Shown: positions 51,378 to 60,703 of the stretch, one piece after another
Position numbering within the stretch: position 1 is the first letter of the stretch
Layout of the letters: every line of letters starts with the position of its first letter
Assembly: GCA_028285445.1 (NCBI GenBank)
Contig: JANQPQ010000029.1
Coordinates: forward strand, 1-64,000
Length of the DNA stretch: 64,000 nt
From: Cyclobacteriaceae bacterium
GTDB lineage: Bacteria; Bacteroidota; Bacteroidia; Cytophagales; Cyclobacteriaceae
Direction of reading: 5' to 3'
Position numbers and translations under genes: made by a program
Notes under the pieces: model-generated
What the model was told of the DNA's origin: nothing
The model's database searches: none
What the model saw: the letters and a program-made list of their open reading frames with translations, nothing else

Positions 51378-52703
51378 ATGTTTGACAATCTTAGTACCAA
51401 ATTAGATAGGGCTTTTAAGACCCTCAAAGGGCAGGGGCGCATAACGGAGATCAACGTTGCCACAACGGTTAAAGAAATCAGGAGAGCCCTTATAGACGCC
51501 GATGTTAACTACAAGGTAGCTAAGGATGTAACCGATTCTATTAAGGAAAAGGCCTTGGGAGAGGATGTACTCATTGCAGTTTCACCGGGCCAGTTGCTGA
51601 CAAAGATTGTTTATGAAGAGCTTACTGCTTTGATGGGTGGTAAGAACGAGGAGATTACTATATCCGGAGACCCGGCGGTAATCCTTATTTCGGGCCTCCA
51701 AGGTTCTGGTAAAACAACTTTTTCAGGAAAGCTTGCAAGCCTTATCAAGAAGCAGGGAAGACAAGTAATGCTAGCTGCATGTGATATTTACAGGCCTGCC
51801 GCTATTGATCAGTTGAAAGTAATTGGCGAGCAGGTTGGCGTTGAAGTTTATGCAGAACCAGAAAATAAGAATGCTATTGAAATTGCTAATAATGCCATAA
51901 AGCATGCGAAGCAAACAAATAAGAAGATCCTCATAGTTGATACCGCCGGTCGCCTTGCAGTTGATGAGGAGATGATGGCAGAGATTGCGGGTCTGAAAGA
52001 GAGCCTTAGGCCATCTGAGACGCTATTTGTAGTGGATTCGATGACCGGGCAAGATGCGGTTAATACCGCTAAAGCATTCAACGAACGATTGAATTTTGAT
52101 GGTGTTGTACTAACAAAGTTAGACGGCGATACCAGGGGAGGGGCCGCCCTATCGATTAGAACCGTTGTGGAGAAGCCGATTAAGTATATATCGACCGGCG
52201 AAAAGATGGAGGCCATTGATCTCTTTCACCCCGATCGAATGGCAAATAGAATTTTGGGTATGGGTGATGTGGTGTCGCTGGTGGAGAAAGCCCAGGAGAC
52301 TTTTGACGAAGAAGAGGCCCGCCGACTTAATAAGAAGATTAGAAAGAATCAATTCGATTTTGATGATTTTCTCTCACAACTAGAGCAGATCAAGAAGATG
52401 GGAAATCTTAAGGATCTGATGGGAATGATTCCAGGAGTAGGCAAGGCCATAAAGGACATAGATATAGACGACGATTCTTTCAGACCTATTGAGGCTATTA
52501 TTAAGTCAATGACTAAGCAGGAACGTGCAAATCCTGACCTTTTAAACGGTAGTCGCCGCAAACGCATTGCAGATGGCAGTGGTACTTCAATTCAGCAGGT
52601 GAACAATCTACTTAAGCAATTTGGCGAAATGCGCAAAATGATGAAGACCATGAATAAGATGGGAGGAATGAAGAGATTAGGCGGTATGATGCGCCCCAAT
52701 TAG
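51378..52703 (+). CDS. ffh: Signal recognition particle GTPase Ffh
   Basis: A 441-aa SRP54/Ffh. N domain (1-90), G domain with GLQGSGKTTFSGKLA, DTAGRLAVDEEMM, DSMTGQDAVNTAKAF and TKLDGDTRGGAALSI, and a methionine-rich M domain (about 300-441) ending in MMKTMNKMGGMKRLGGMM. It binds signal sequences on nascent chains together with 4.5S RNA and FtsY. It is convergent with pdhB, whose stop is one base away. Confidence 0.97.
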   Translation: MFDNLSTKLDRAFKTLKGQGRITEINVATTVKEIRRALIDADVNYKVAKDVTDSIKEKALGEDVLIAVSPGQLLTKIVYEELTALMGGKNEEITISGDPAVILISGLQGSGKTTFSGKLASLIKKQGRQVMLAACDIYRPAAIDQLKVIGEQVGVEVYAEPENKNAIEIANNAIKHAKQTNKKILIVDTAGRLAVDEEMMAEIAGLKESLRPSETLFVVDSMTGQDAVNTAKAFNERLNFDGVVLTKLDGDTRGGAALSIRTVVEKPIKYISTGEKMEAIDLFHPDRMANRILGMGDVVSLVEKAQETFDEEEARRLNKKIRKNQFDFDDFLSQLEQIKKMGNLKDLMGMIPGVGKAIKDIDIDDDSFRPIEAIIKSMTKQERANPDLLNGSRRKRIADGSGTSIQQVNNLLKQFGEMRKMMKTMNKMGGMKRLGGMMRPN

Positions 52704-52704
52704 A

Positions 52705-53682
52705 CTACGCGTAAGCCACAGCTTTAACAGCCTCTACAGTTCTTTTTACATTAGGTAAGATTGCTTCAATTAATGTAGGCGCATATGGTAGTGGCGCATC
52801 CATGCTATTAATGCGATGCACCGGAGCGTCTAAATAATCGAATGCATGTTTTTGAATGTGGTAGGTGATCTCCGTTGAAATTGACGACAAAGGCCAGGCT
52901 TCCTCAACAATTACCAATCGATTTGTTTTTTTCACGGAGTCAACAATCGCTTGATAATCAATGGGTCTAACAGAGCGAAGATCAATTACTTCGCAGGATA
53001 CACCTTCTTTCTCTAACTCAACTGCGGCTTGATTGGCAACCTTCATCATTTTACCGAAAGAGACAAGCGTAACGTCTGTGCCTTCCTTCACAGTTATAGA
53101 TTGCCCGATTGGGATCAAATATTCCCCTTCAGGGACTTCACCTTTGTCACCATACATTAATTCCGATTCCATAAAAATCACGGTATCGTCATCTCTGATA
53201 GAAGACTTTAATAGCCCTTTGGCATCTGCTGGATTTGAGGGAACGACCACTTTTAGTCCTGGAGTATTGGCATACCAACTTTCAAAGTTCTGTGAATGCT
53301 GAGAGCTCAGCATGCCGGCATTGCCGGTTGGGCCACGAAATACCATAGAAACCGGTACTTGCCCGCCAGACATATACAGCATTTTTGCAGCACTGTTAAT
53401 TACCTGATCTATAGCAACCAATGAGAAATTAAAGGTCATAAATTCTATGATAGGCCTTAAGCCACTCATGGCAGCTCCAACACCAAGTCCAGCGAACCCA
53501 AGCTCGGAGATCGGCGTATCGATAACTCTTTCCGGTCCAAACTCATCCAGCATACCCTGGCTAACTTTGTAGGCGCCATTGTACTCGGCAACTTCTTCCC
53601 CCATCAGAAATACGCTCTCGTCTCGGCGCATCTCTTCAGACATGGCTTCACCTAATGCTTCTCTAAACTGGATTTCTCTCAT
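52705..53682 (-). CDS. pdhB: Pyruvate dehydrogenase E1 component, beta subunit
   Basis: A 325-aa thiamine-diphosphate-enzyme beta subunit: REIQFREALGEAMSEEM, FLMGEEVAEYNGAYKVSQGML, DTPISELGFAGLGVGAAM with the conserved Glu, and FRGPTGNAGMLSSQHSQ. With an alpha subunit it decarboxylates pyruvate. The alpha subunit (pdhA) is not adjacent, so the E1 genes are split. A branched-chain 2-oxoacid dehydrogenase beta subunit is possible but the sequence favours pyruvate. Confidence 0.92.
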   Translation of the reverse strand: MREIQFREALGEAMSEEMRRDESVFLMGEEVAEYNGAYKVSQGMLDEFGPERVIDTPISELGFAGLGVGAAMSGLRPIIEFMTFNFSLVAIDQVINSAAKMLYMSGGQVPVSMVFRGPTGNAGMLSSQHSQNFESWYANTPGLKVVVPSNPADAKGLLKSSIRDDDTVIFMESELMYGDKGEVPEGEYLIPIGQSITVKEGTDVTLVSFGKMMKVANQAAVELEKEGVSCEVIDLRSVRPIDYQAIVDSVKKTNRLVIVEEAWPLSSISTEITYHIQKHAFDYLDAPVHRINSMDAPLPYAPTLIEAILPNVKRTVEAVKAVAYA

Positions 53683-53704
53683 CTCAGGTAGTTTTCGTGG
53701 GAAA

Positions 53705-53735
53705 CAAAAATATCACTAGTAGGGTAATTAACAAA
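53705..53735 (-). promoter_or_regulatory. pdhB promoter
   Basis: Minus strand TTTG (53735-53732), 19 bases, TATTTTTG (53712-53705): a full match to the Bacteroidota -33/-7 pattern, 22 bases before the pdhB ATG. Confidence 0.7.
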
Positions 53736-53758
53736 ATGAACAGAAGGCCCCAAAATGA

Positions 53759-53788
53759 AAAAGCCTTGAGGAAATCCTCAAGGCTTTT
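53759..53788 (-). terminator. Terminator after the TPR lipoprotein gene
   Basis: Perfect 13-bp stem AAAAGCCTTGAGG (53759-53771) and CCTCAAGGCTTTT (53776-53788) with a 4-base loop, 16 bases past the stop codon at 53805. The minus-strand T-tract includes the stem end. Confidence 0.88.
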
Positions 53789-53804
53789 CTTCAGGTTGAG
53801 AAAA

Positions 53805-55571
53805 TTAATTCAACGCGCTGCTTATATCAACGTTTCTGAATTCTAGATCATCTAGTGCCGTCTGCTTGAGTGAAGGATCTTTCTGCACAGCGTTAGTTAG
53901 GTTCTCTACAACTTGTGCAGTGTTACCTAATCTAGCGTTTGCCACGGCGGCACCATAATTTGCTAAACCAAGATCGCCATCTTTTTGTACTGCCTCCTGG
54001 AAAGAAGTCAGTGCGTTCTGATAGTCTTTGTTAAGAACCTGCGCCAAACCTTTGTTGAAGAGGTTCATAGCAGTTTCTTCTGATCTTGATAAAGCAGTGA
54101 CAGCTCTACCATAATTGGCGGCCATCATTTCGAGAGTTCCAAGAACACCATTAGCGCCTCTAGCATCTTCACTGGAAGGGCTCATGCTTGTTCCTTTTCT
54201 AAGTGCATCTAATGCAGCATATACATTGCCCTGCATCAGGTGAGCTGATCCAAGGTTGATGTATGCTTGTGCACTTTCTTGTCTGTTCAAAGAGATTTCT
54301 AATTGAGTAGCAGCCATTTCAGCATATCTGCTCATTTCAGAAGAATTCTCCATGGCCATTTCTACATAAACTGCTCCAAGGTTATTGTGAGCGTTCCAGC
54401 TATCATTTTTCTTGGTAGCCGCTTTGTAGATGGCTTCTTTTTCAGAAAGAGAAGGAGTTAACGTAGCTCCGTACATTAATTCTTCATTGGAAAGTGTATC
54501 TGCCGAAACTTCCTCTCCAGCAAGTTGCTTAGAAAGAACAGCAATTTCAGCATCAGACTTCTTGTCTTTAACTTTCAAGATGTCAGTTTGTGCTGATCGT
54601 AGTGGAGGATACACATCCTTGAATACTTGTCTGTAAGTAGACAATTTTCTTAGTTCTCTTTCTTTTTCTTCGAAAGTTCCTGATCCATTCACGATATTCA
54701 GATAATCAGACTTCTCAGCTGACGAGATTCCATCATATTCAGACAGGGCGTCTTTAAACTCAGCCCAATCTTCAATAATTGGTTTTTGAATAAAGTTGAT
54801 TGAATCAGCCATTCCCTGGTAGTCATACCTGTTCATTTGAGCTCTGTAGTAATCTTCGATTACCTCCGCTCTGTCATTTGACAATCGGGAATTGATCTTC
54901 TCTGTACCTTCAGGAGAGTGAGTACCAGTTACAGTAACAGTTCTGGTAACATTTTTCTCAGCGATGAAGGCTTCAAAATACTTACCTCTGTCACTTCTTC
55001 TTTCAGATCTTTTCAGGTTAGACCTTCCTTGATCGAAGTAGAAGTCGATGTCGACAGGCTCCAATTCTTCGGCGTTGTTGTAGCCATGACCCGCATAAGC
55101 AGCGTAGTAAACGTTTTGGGCCAATTTAGAAGTGGTGATAGCACCGTCTCCAACTTTCAAGCGCTCAGTTTCTTTGGTCTTTCCGTTCTTGGGATCAAGG
55201 GCAACACCCATAATCTCAAGGTCGCCGTCTTTCATTGCGGCATCGTAAGGGAACGTGAAAGTTTTACTAACTCTAGGCTGACTGTCAGGACTATCGGCAT
55301 AGTCGTCACCCTTAAACTCAATACCCTCCAGGGCCAACTCTTGGTCCCCGTACTTGTAGAAGGTATTAATAGTGTAAATTTTTCCTTTTTGCAACATCTT
55401 AACTGGTAGCACAGCAGACATCTCGAAATTTACGGTGTCGGCATGTACCTCCAGAGGCGAGGGAGTCACGGTAAGTTGCTGATCCTTCGCCATTTGAATC
55501 ATCTTGTTAAGAGAACAACCTGAAAAAGTGAGAGTTGCAAGCAGAAAACTGGCGTAGAATAATTTTCTCAT
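53805..55571 (-). CDS. Lipoprotein with OmpA-like segment and TPR repeats
   Basis: A 588-aa lipoprotein (lipobox LTFSGCS, Cys at about 19). An N-terminal beta-rich domain (about 35-160) is followed by an OmpA-like segment (about 175-245: VDIDFYFDQGRSNLKRSERR, then VTVTGTHSPEGTEKINSRLSNDRAEVI), which in OmpA proteins binds peptidoglycan. TPR-type repeats fill the C-terminal part (about 385-575: AHNNLGAVYVEMAM, AYINLGSAHLMQGNVYAALDALRKG, FNKGLAQVLNKDYQNALTSFQEAV). It probably holds an envelope complex at the cell wall. Confidence 0.85.
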   Translation of the reverse strand: MRKLFYASFLLATLTFSGCSLNKMIQMAKDQQLTVTPSPLEVHADTVNFEMSAVLPVKMLQKGKIYTINTFYKYGDQELALEGIEFKGDDYADSPDSQPRVSKTFTFPYDAAMKDGDLEIMGVALDPKNGKTKETERLKVGDGAITTSKLAQNVYYAAYAGHGYNNAEELEPVDIDFYFDQGRSNLKRSERRSDRGKYFEAFIAEKNVTRTVTVTGTHSPEGTEKINSRLSNDRAEVIEDYYRAQMNRYDYQGMADSINFIQKPIIEDWAEFKDALSEYDGISSAEKSDYLNIVNGSGTFEEKERELRKLSTYRQVFKDVYPPLRSAQTDILKVKDKKSDAEIAVLSKQLAGEEVSADTLSNEELMYGATLTPSLSEKEAIYKAATKKNDSWNAHNNLGAVYVEMAMENSSEMSRYAEMAATQLEISLNRQESAQAYINLGSAHLMQGNVYAALDALRKGTSMSPSSEDARGANGVLGTLEMMAANYGRAVTALSRSEETAMNLFNKGLAQVLNKDYQNALTSFQEAVQKDGDLGLANYGAAVANARLGNTAQVVENLTNAVQKDPSLKQTALDDLEFRNVDISSALN

Positions 55572-55693
55572 TGTAATAGTAGTTTTTATATGCTTGGTTG
55601 AACCGAGGTGCGAAATTATCGTGATAAATATTCTAAAGCAATTATACCCTAAAAATTAATCGGAAATTTTACAACCTGCAGCTTCAAACAATG

Positions 55694-55701
55694 TATATTT
55701 G
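55694..55701 (+). promoter_or_regulatory. -7 element of the mini-PspC gene
   Basis: TATATTTG at 55694-55701 is a perfect TAnnTTTG match, 20 bases before the GTG start at 55722. Confidence 0.6.
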
Positions 55702-55721
55702 TATAGTAAAAATGATGGAAA

Positions 55722-55940
55722 GTGAAGAGAATTCAAAGCTTTTTTGAGGATAAGGCCTTTGGGGTTTGCACCAGATTAGGAGAGAAATTAGGCATCGCCA
55801 CCACCTCCATTAGACTCTTCTTTATTTACACTTCTTTCCTCACTTTCGGCTCACCAGTATTGATTTATTTGGCGCTGGCATTCGTGATGAATATCCGGAG
55901 ACATTTGCGCCGAAGGAACAATTCAGTCTGGTACTACTAA
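55722..55940 (+). CDS. Stand-alone PspC-domain protein
   Basis: A 72-aa protein made of one PspC-type domain: FGVCTRLGEKLGIATTSIRLFFIYTSFLTFGSPVLIYLALAF, then a basic tail (RRHLRRRNN). The start is GTG, supported by a perfect -7 box 20 bases upstream; the nearby ATGs are in another frame that stops quickly. It resembles the PspC repeats of the 810-aa protein at 11271-13703. It is convergent with the glycosyltransferase gene, overlapping 4 bases. Confidence 0.78.
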   Translation: MKRIQSFFEDKAFGVCTRLGEKLGIATTSIRLFFIYTSFLTFGSPVLIYLALAFVMNIRRHLRRRNNSVWYY

Positions 55941-56944
55941 TCCATAAGTTCTGAGTACTTTCTCTTGGCCCCCATGTAGTAGGCCCAGGGCAATAATCCC
56001 TTATATATTAGAGCACCTTTGGCTTTGGCAAACTTAAGACTCTTCCGCTTGCCAAGTGTTGTACCTAGATTTAGTAAGAAATGCCAATGTGCCCTCAATA
56101 CGGCCAATGTACTTTTGCCTCTTCCTTGAAACAAGAACATAACAGCTGCAAGTAAGTCTAAGAATATCCTTAAGGGAATTTTCCAGATCAAACCTGAGTA
56201 CGTGTTCTTAGTCAACATGTGAAGGCCATTTCTGAAGTTAAGAAATGTTTTGAAGGGGTTACCCTGATTAAGGGTACCTCCACCTACGTGGTATATAACG
56301 CTTCCTGGCTCGCAGTAAACTTTAAGGCCCTTGGCTTGCATTCTCCAGCAAAGGTCTATCTCTTCCATGTGAGCAAAAAACTCTTCATCGAAACCACCAA
56401 TTTCTTTGAACACTGAGCCACGCACCATCAGGCAGGCTCCCGAGGCCCAAAAAACAGGGATAGCTTGATTATATTGCCCTGCATCTATTTCTATCGTGGA
56501 AAACACTCTTCCCCTACAAAAGGGATACCCTAGCTTATCAATGAATCCTCCAGCAGCTCCCGCGTATTCAAATTGGTTCCTGTTGTTGTAGTCCAGAATT
56601 TTTGGCTGGCAAGCTGTGATGGACTTATCAGATTCCATCAACTCCAGCATGGGCTCGATCCAACGCTCTGTTACTTCAACGTCTGAATTAAGAAGAATGA
56701 AATACTCCTCATTTAGGTGCTTGAGTGCATGGTTATACCCCCCAGCATAGCCCCTGTTTTTTTCAAATGTGATTAGATCCAGATTAGGATGTGCCTGGGA
56801 GAGCCAAGCAACCGAATCATCTGTGGAGCAATTGTCTGCTACTATTACTCTGGCGCCAGGACTGCACCGAATAACGTTGGGCAAGAATTGTTGGAGAAAG
56901 CCTTTGCCGTTGTAGTTAAGTATAACTACCGAGACTTTTGACAT
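55937..56944 (-). CDS. Glycosyltransferase family 2
   Basis: A 335-aa GT-A-fold transferase. VSVVILNYNGKGFL, the nucleotide-binding Asp of VIVADNCSTDDSV, NRGYAGGYNHAL, the DxD-like LLNSDVEV and the acceptor-side GGFDEEFFAHMEEIDLCWRMQAKG are clear. C-terminal hydrophobic residues (about 265-285) suggest membrane association. It resembles rhamnosyl-/glycosyltransferases for surface polysaccharide. The ATG follows the ybaB stop directly, so they are in one operon. Confidence 0.93.
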   Translation of the reverse strand: MSKVSVVILNYNGKGFLQQFLPNVIRCSPGARVIVADNCSTDDSVAWLSQAHPNLDLITFEKNRGYAGGYNHALKHLNEEYFILLNSDVEVTERWIEPMLELMESDKSITACQPKILDYNNRNQFEYAGAAGGFIDKLGYPFCRGRVFSTIEIDAGQYNQAIPVFWASGACLMVRGSVFKEIGGFDEEFFAHMEEIDLCWRMQAKGLKVYCEPGSVIYHVGGGTLNQGNPFKTFLNFRNGLHMLTKNTYSGLIWKIPLRIFLDLLAAVMFLFQGRGKSTLAVLRAHWHFLLNLGTTLGKRKSLKFAKAKGALIYKGLLPWAYYMGAKRKYSELMD

Positions 56945-57277
56945 TTAAGCGAAATTACTGAAATCCAGGCCTGGTATATTTGGCATAATATCTTCGGTGC
57001 TCTTTTTGATCTCTTCTTTTGCCAGTACGTCTACCTCTTCCAGGGCTTTGTTAACTGCGGCAACAATAAGATCTTTCATCAGCTCCTTGTCTTCAACCTT
57101 TACGATTTCGTCATCGATTACCAGTTCAACAACTTGCTTCTTCCCATTAACGGTGGCTTTTACCATTCCTCCCCCGGCTTCACCACTAGCGGTAACATTA
57201 ACGAGGTTTTCCTGGGCCTCCTTCACTTTGGCTTGCACCTCCTTTACTTTACCCAGCATTTTCATCATGTCGAACAT
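56945..57277 (-). CDS. ybaB: YbaB/EbfC nucleoid-associated protein
   Basis: A 110-aa YbaB/EbfC protein: MFDMMKMLGKVKEVQAKVKEAQENL, then VTASGEAGGGMVKATVNGKKQVVELVIDDE-type core and LIVAAVNKALEEV. It forms DNA-binding dimers. A -7 box is at minus 57308-57301 (TAAATTTG), 23 bases upstream, so it has its own promoter despite lying 38 bases after the T9SS gene. It precedes the glycosyltransferase with no gap. In many bacteria it sits by dnaX-recR, which are not here. Confidence 0.93.
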   Translation of the reverse strand: MFDMMKMLGKVKEVQAKVKEAQENLVNVTASGEAGGGMVKATVNGKKQVVELVIDDEIVKVEDKELMKDLIVAAVNKALEEVDVLAKEEIKKSTEDIMPNIPGLDFSNFA

Positions 57278-57300
57278 AGTGTAATCTATTTTAGCGGTAC

Positions 57301-57308
57301 CAAATTTA
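57301..57308 (-). promoter_or_regulatory. -7 element of ybaB
   Basis: Minus strand TAAATTTG at 57308-57301 matches TAnnTTTG, 23 bases before the ybaB ATG. No -33 at the right distance was seen. Confidence 0.5.
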
Positions 57309-57315
57309 GCGCATT

Positions 57316-59199
57316 CTACCTCAAAAGAATAATGCTCCCTGATTTTGAGATGCGGTTGCCTTCGAAATCATCGATATCGGCAACGTAAAGATATGACCCT
57401 GGCGGTGCCAATTTTCCATTTACTCTACCGTCCCACCCAACGTCGATATTTTCACTTGCAAATACTAGCTCACCCCACTTGTTAAAAACTTTCAAGGAGA
57501 ATCCGTCAATAAACTTTCCAAACCCCATAAATTCATCATTTAAGTCATCACCGTCTGGGGTAAATGCTTTCGGAAAGAACACTTTAGGTTCGGCAACAAT
57601 TTTAAGCAGGTTGGATTGTACGGCCGGTAGACTACCATCAACGGGCTGTGCTGTGACCTGGTAGTAAACAATTTGAACTGTTTGCCCATCTAAGTCTTGA
57701 AATGCGTTGTTGGTGCCAGCGTCTATTGTTTCCAACAGATTCATACTCTCATCAAAGGCATCAAGTCTGTAGTTAAGCACGCCGTTGGCCCAGCCATCGT
57801 AGGTTGTCCAATTTAGGCGAATACTTCCATCAAGTGCTTCAAAACCAGCAAGCAGAATGGAGCAAGCAACTATACTCCGGGGTGAATTGTTTAGGCACTG
57901 GTCTTGATAAGACACAGCATAGCAAAGTTGACCGGGAGAGGCCGCGATGGAATTGTCTATATACGAGTTGGTCTGGACCGTATCGATATTGTCAGTAACA
58001 ACCAGGCTGGCTGAGCGCCCCACAAAGTAATCTACCGGTACAAATCCCACAGGTGCCGACCAGTCCAATTCATACTGATCGCCATTAACCGACACTGATA
58101 GATTGTTTACGGCACTTGGTGCATCAGTAGAAATGGAAATTCCGCACAATTCCCGGGAAAAACTCATTCCACCGCTAGTGTAGTTTACCACTAGCTGATA
58201 GCAGTAATTCGTATTGCATGTAATGTTATTATCAGCAAACTGTGAGAGTGAATTAGCTACCGTGCTTAGTGGCTGTCCGTCTCTATTCACCGTGAAATTG
58301 CTGATTCCCCCGGTAAGGGTATTCCAGGATAACTGGTTTACATTATTGGCAATATTTAGGCCTAGATCTACGGTGCAAACCACATTAGAGGCAATCGTAT
58401 TATTAGTACAAGGGTCAAACGAAGTAACTCGGAAGCAGTAACGCTGATTGAGGTCTAAGCCGGAGATAGTATCTGTAGAAGATGTATTGGAAATATCCTT
58501 CAGTTTTTGGAAGGTAGAACTGCCATTAACTGCTATTTCCAAATCATAGAAAATACTTTGCGGTAAAGTGTAATTGAGTGCAATTCTATCATTGGGAAGC
58601 ATATACAATGACTGCAAGCTTGCCGGCGAGATTGTGGAGATGGTTTGGACTTGTTGAGTGTTCTGGGCACAGTTGTCAGCAGCATTGTTGTATAAACCAC
58701 GAACGGTTATGGTGTATGTGCCTGGGGCAGCGTAGAAATGAGTGGGCACGGGATCGGCTCGATTTACCGTTACAGCGTTGAGGTCTCCGTAGTCAATCAT
58801 GAATTGCTCGTAGTTGGCATCATTTATTTGAACGGAAACGCCTTCATTCTCACAGGTAAGTACGGTGAAATCAGGAGGGATTGGGTCGAAGACCTCTATG
58901 ATCAGGCTATCTTGACGTGGAACCAGATTTTGAATGGTTTGGATAAGTACATAGGTGCCTGGGGTGGTATATGTGTAATTGAGAAGATTGGTTTGGGTTG
59001 AGGCCGACCCTTCATATTGAAACACGCTAACACCACTGCCTGAATTATCAGTTACTTGAATCGAAAGGGGTGCGCAACCTCTTATCACATCTACTTCAAA
59101 CCTACCTAAGGCGCTGGTATTTTGCGCATTTGAGATGGAAGCCGTGAAGAGAGTTAAAAGAGAATATAAAAATGTGCAATATTTGAATTGCCTATTCAC
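57316..59199 (-). CDS. T9SS type B secreted protein with PKD and fibronectin-like domains
   Basis: A 627-aa exported protein with signal peptide (about 1-26, ending SNAQ). Two PKD-like domains (about 30-190: GCAPLSIQVTDNSGSG, then THFYAAPGTYTITVRG) are followed by three fibronectin-type-III-like modules (about 190-535). The end is the CHU_C/type B sorting domain (FFPKAFTPDGDDLNDEF, FNKWGELVFASEN, GWDGRVNGK, PGSYLYVADI). Such proteins are exported by T9SS and attach to the cell surface. It overlaps the hutH stop by 8 bases, so it is translated from the hisS-hutH transcript. Confidence 0.9.
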   Translation of the reverse strand: MNRQFKYCTFLYSLLTLFTASISNAQNTSALGRFEVDVIRGCAPLSIQVTDNSGSGVSVFQYEGSASTQTNLLNYTYTTPGTYVLIQTIQNLVPRQDSLIIEVFDPIPPDFTVLTCENEGVSVQINDANYEQFMIDYGDLNAVTVNRADPVPTHFYAAPGTYTITVRGLYNNAADNCAQNTQQVQTISTISPASLQSLYMLPNDRIALNYTLPQSIFYDLEIAVNGSSTFQKLKDISNTSSTDTISGLDLNQRYCFRVTSFDPCTNNTIASNVVCTVDLGLNIANNVNQLSWNTLTGGISNFTVNRDGQPLSTVANSLSQFADNNITCNTNYCYQLVVNYTSGGMSFSRELCGISISTDAPSAVNNLSVSVNGDQYELDWSAPVGFVPVDYFVGRSASLVVTDNIDTVQTNSYIDNSIAASPGQLCYAVSYQDQCLNNSPRSIVACSILLAGFEALDGSIRLNWTTYDGWANGVLNYRLDAFDESMNLLETIDAGTNNAFQDLDGQTVQIVYYQVTAQPVDGSLPAVQSNLLKIVAEPKVFFPKAFTPDGDDLNDEFMGFGKFIDGFSLKVFNKWGELVFASENIDVGWDGRVNGKLAPPGSYLYVADIDDFEGNRISKSGSIILLR

Positions 59200-60697
59200 T
59201 CAGGTTATGTAAATCTACTGATTTTATGAAATCCTCAGCCTTTTTCAATTCTGTATGGAGAATTTTGTCGTTTTCAATAAACGAAACTTGTTCCCTGAAA
59301 TTGCTGTAAAATTGCTCCAAAATGAGCGAGGTTCTCAACGGTCTTCTAAAGTGCAAAGCCTGTGCCGCAGTTAATAGTTCAATAGCAAGAATTGAATATA
59401 GATTATTGATAAGATCGAAAGTTTTTGTGGCAGCGTTTGCTCCCATACTAACATGATCTTCCTGGCCATTAGAAGAAACAATTGAGTCAGTACTTGAGGG
59501 CACTGCTAGCTCTTTGTTTTTACTGACCAGAGAAGCAGCCGCATATTGAGGCATCATCAGTCCAGAGTTTAGGCCTGGATTGGCAACTAAGTAATTTGGC
59601 AGGCCACGAGAACCAGATATAAGCTGAAATGTTCTTCTTTCAGAGATATTACCAACCTCGGCCAGGGCAATAGCAAGATAGTCCAGAGCCAGCGCCAGAG
59701 GCTGGCCATGGAAGTTTCCAGCAGAAATGATCAGGTCTTCTTCCGGAAAAACATTCGGATTATCAGAAACACTATTGATTTCAGTCTCGAAAGTTCTAAG
59801 CACAAAATTGTAGCTGTCTAGGCTGGCACCATGTACCTGCGGTATGCACCGAAAACTGTACGGGTCTTGTACGTGCTCCTTTTCCTTCTGAGCGATCTCA
59901 CTGTTAGCAAGTAACTTAAGCATGTGGGCGGCCACGGATTTTTGCCCCTGGTGTGGCCTAATTTGATGCACCTGCGGCCAAAAGGGCTCAATTCTGCCAT
60001 CGAAAGCCTCCAAAGACAAGGCACCAATGACATCCGCCAGGGTAAGTATCCGCTTAGCGTTAAGTAGAGCATGAACACCAAAGGCACTCATAAACTGTGT
60101 GCCATTAAGTAACGCCAGGCCTTCCTTTGCCTTTAAGTGAATGGGCTCCCAATTCATGGTGGCATTTATGTGCTTACCTGAATCGACCTTTCCATCAAAC
60201 GCAACTTCTCCCAGGCCAAGTAGTGGTAGGGAGAGATGTGCCAGAGGAGCCAGGTCACCTGAGGCCCCCAGCGAGCCATAGCGGTAAACTACTGGGTATA
60301 TCTTGTGATTGTATAAAGAGATAAGCCTTTCGATAGTTTCTACTTGCGCCCCGGAGTTTCCATAAGCGAGTGACTGAACCTTTAGTAGAAGCATCAGTTG
60401 CACTATGTCATCATCTACCTTGGGTCCAACTCCACAAGCGTGAGATTTTACCAGGTTCTCCTGTAGTTTCTCAAGGTTCTCCGTTTTGATGTTTTTGCTG
60501 TAAAGCGATCCAAAGCCAGTATTTACCCCATAGACTGGCCCGCTGCCGTTTTCAATTTTGTTGTCTAGGTAGTTACGGCAAGTTGCCACTTGGTCCTTTA
60601 CTTCCTCTGCCAATGCAAGATCGAGATCATTGCTTATGATTCGGTAGATAGTATCAATGCTAAGGGTTTCATTAGATATATAATGAAATTCGGCCAT
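59192..60697 (-). CDS. hutH: Histidine ammonia-lyase
   Basis: A 501-aa HAL. The MIO-forming triad A145-S146-G147 lies in GSLGASGDLAPLAHL, the conserved Tyr in VYGVNTGFGSL at about residue 56, and NGTQFMSAFGVHAL and SSNGQEDHVSMGA are typical. It converts L-histidine to urocanate and ammonia. The other hut genes are not nearby. It follows hisS by 6 bases and is therefore in the same operon as histidyl-tRNA synthetase. A phenylalanine or tyrosine ammonia-lyase is possible in principle but the HAL residue pattern fits better. Confidence 0.93.
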   Translation of the reverse strand: MAEFHYISNETLSIDTIYRIISNDLDLALAEEVKDQVATCRNYLDNKIENGSGPVYGVNTGFGSLYSKNIKTENLEKLQENLVKSHACGVGPKVDDDIVQLMLLLKVQSLAYGNSGAQVETIERLISLYNHKIYPVVYRYGSLGASGDLAPLAHLSLPLLGLGEVAFDGKVDSGKHINATMNWEPIHLKAKEGLALLNGTQFMSAFGVHALLNAKRILTLADVIGALSLEAFDGRIEPFWPQVHQIRPHQGQKSVAAHMLKLLANSEIAQKEKEHVQDPYSFRCIPQVHGASLDSYNFVLRTFETEINSVSDNPNVFPEEDLIISAGNFHGQPLALALDYLAIALAEVGNISERRTFQLISGSRGLPNYLVANPGLNSGLMMPQYAAASLVSKNKELAVPSSTDSIVSSNGQEDHVSMGANAATKTFDLINNLYSILAIELLTAAQALHFRRPLRTSLILEQFYSNFREQVSFIENDKILHTELKKAEDFIKSVDLHNLSE

Positions 60698-60703
60698 TGA
60701 AAA

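Noticed and set aside
54918-55409. 163-codon plus-strand frame
   Set aside because: Antisense to the OmpA-like segment of the lipoprotein gene; no promoter, no motif.
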